Virus record (IMG/VR): IMGVR_UViG_3300036985_000056
Location: 1-22,450 of that record
Reading direction: 5' to 3' (one strand)
Source of the DNA: a virus
Length of the DNA stretch: 22,450 nucleotides
Under the pieces are notes generated by a model, which was not told the origin of the DNA, did no database searches, and was given only the letters and a program-made list of their open reading frames with translations. Below, piece by piece: positions 22,262 to 22,450 of this stretch (position 1 is the stretch's first letter; each line of letters begins with the position of its first letter). Position numbers and translations under genes: made by a program.

Positions 22262-22450
22262 ATGCAGCAGGAGATGGACTTCATGGAACTAGCGAAACTC
22301 CTGCTGCAATTTGCGGTGCTACCGATTGTTGCTTTTATGTGGGCGCACTACAAGATGACACAAGGCCACCAGACAGAAATTGCCGTCATAAAAACTGAGT
22401 TTTCGTTAACTAAAGAAGGCCATGACCGCGAGCTGAAAGAGATCAAGGAT
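22262..22450 (+). CDS. One-helix membrane protein, possible holin or other lysis protein (3' end outside window)
   Basis: The open frame runs off the right edge; 63 residues are visible from ATG 22262, which lies five bases after the previous stop. It starts QQEMDFMELAKLLLQFAVLP and continues IVAFMWAHYKMTQG, giving one transmembrane helix near the N-terminus. A polar, charged helix with VIKTEFSLTKEGHDRELKEI follows. Three ATGs fall in the first eight codons (22262, 22274, 22283). AGGAG at 22269-22273 is best placed for the third, so the true start may be 22283. A short membrane anchor plus coiled-coil-like body right after fibre genes is where podophages usually begin the lysis genes. A holin or a spanin-type protein is possible; the missing part is needed to decide. 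Confidence 0.55.
   Translation, partial: MQQEMDFMELAKLLLQFAVLPIVAFMWAHYKMTQGHQTEIAVIKTEFSLTKEGHDRELKEIKD
22269..22273 (+). promoter_or_regulatory. Ribosome binding site for a possible internal start at 22283
   Basis: AGGAG lies inside the first codons of the membrane-protein frame, nine bases before ATG 22283. The upstream ATG 22262 has only a weak GTGAG nearby. Confidence 0.5.

Noticed and set aside
1-22450. Cyanobacterial host suggested by abundant GATC (HIP1, GCGATCGC)
   Set aside because: GATC is frequent, but I did not find the full HIP1 octamer.

Overview
The window is the structural half of a lytic-type podophage genome (T7-like morphology; a tailed phage with a short tail). All genes lie on the + strand, are packed with start/stop overlaps, and follow the T7 virion order: terminase, portal, scaffold, major capsid, two tail tubular proteins, internal (ejection) proteins, tail fibre. 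The Bbp19-like gene, the 92-residue post-capsid gene and the kelch-like adhesin fit the podophages common in marine and freshwater sequence sets. The host is not decided by the sequence. A proteobacterium is my guess; the cyanobacterial HIP1 octamer was not seen.

Layout. 1-1155: end of the large terminase, a GNAT-fold gene resembling T7 gp13, and a small pre-portal gene. 1180-3726: portal, Bbp19-like protein, scaffold. 3727-3895: the only long gene-free stretch, with a candidate sigma70-type promoter overlapping one arm of a long imperfect RNA stem. 3896-5024: major capsid protein and a small post-capsid protein, closed at 5032-5056 by a UUCG-capped terminator, which is where T7 has its own main terminator. 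5076-7905: tail tubular proteins A and B. 7907-17062: four internal virion proteins. Two of these match gp14 and gp15 by position and look. The 1154-residue third carries a ParB-like domain and a region that resembles a RelA/SpoT nucleotidyltransferase. The 817-residue fourth resembles the membrane-inserting C-terminal part of gp16-type proteins.

17098-22256 is a fibre region built as a series of small adhesin cassettes. It holds a T7-type fibre with its C-terminal knob, a repeat-containing second fibre protein and a chaperone-like gene; then a six-repeat kelch-like propeller adhesin and two unknown genes; then a third small fibre and another short chaperone-like gene. The propeller and third-fibre tips are AT-richer and lack GATC, which is abundant in the structural core, so these tips look like exchanged modules. 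The window ends inside a small one-helix membrane protein that may start the lysis genes.

How the parts work together: terminase fills the capsid through the portal; the tubular proteins and fibres close the portal and find the host; the internal proteins are expected to be ejected first and build the channel for DNA. The most notable point is a possible (p)ppGpp-synthetase-like domain in one of these ejected proteins.
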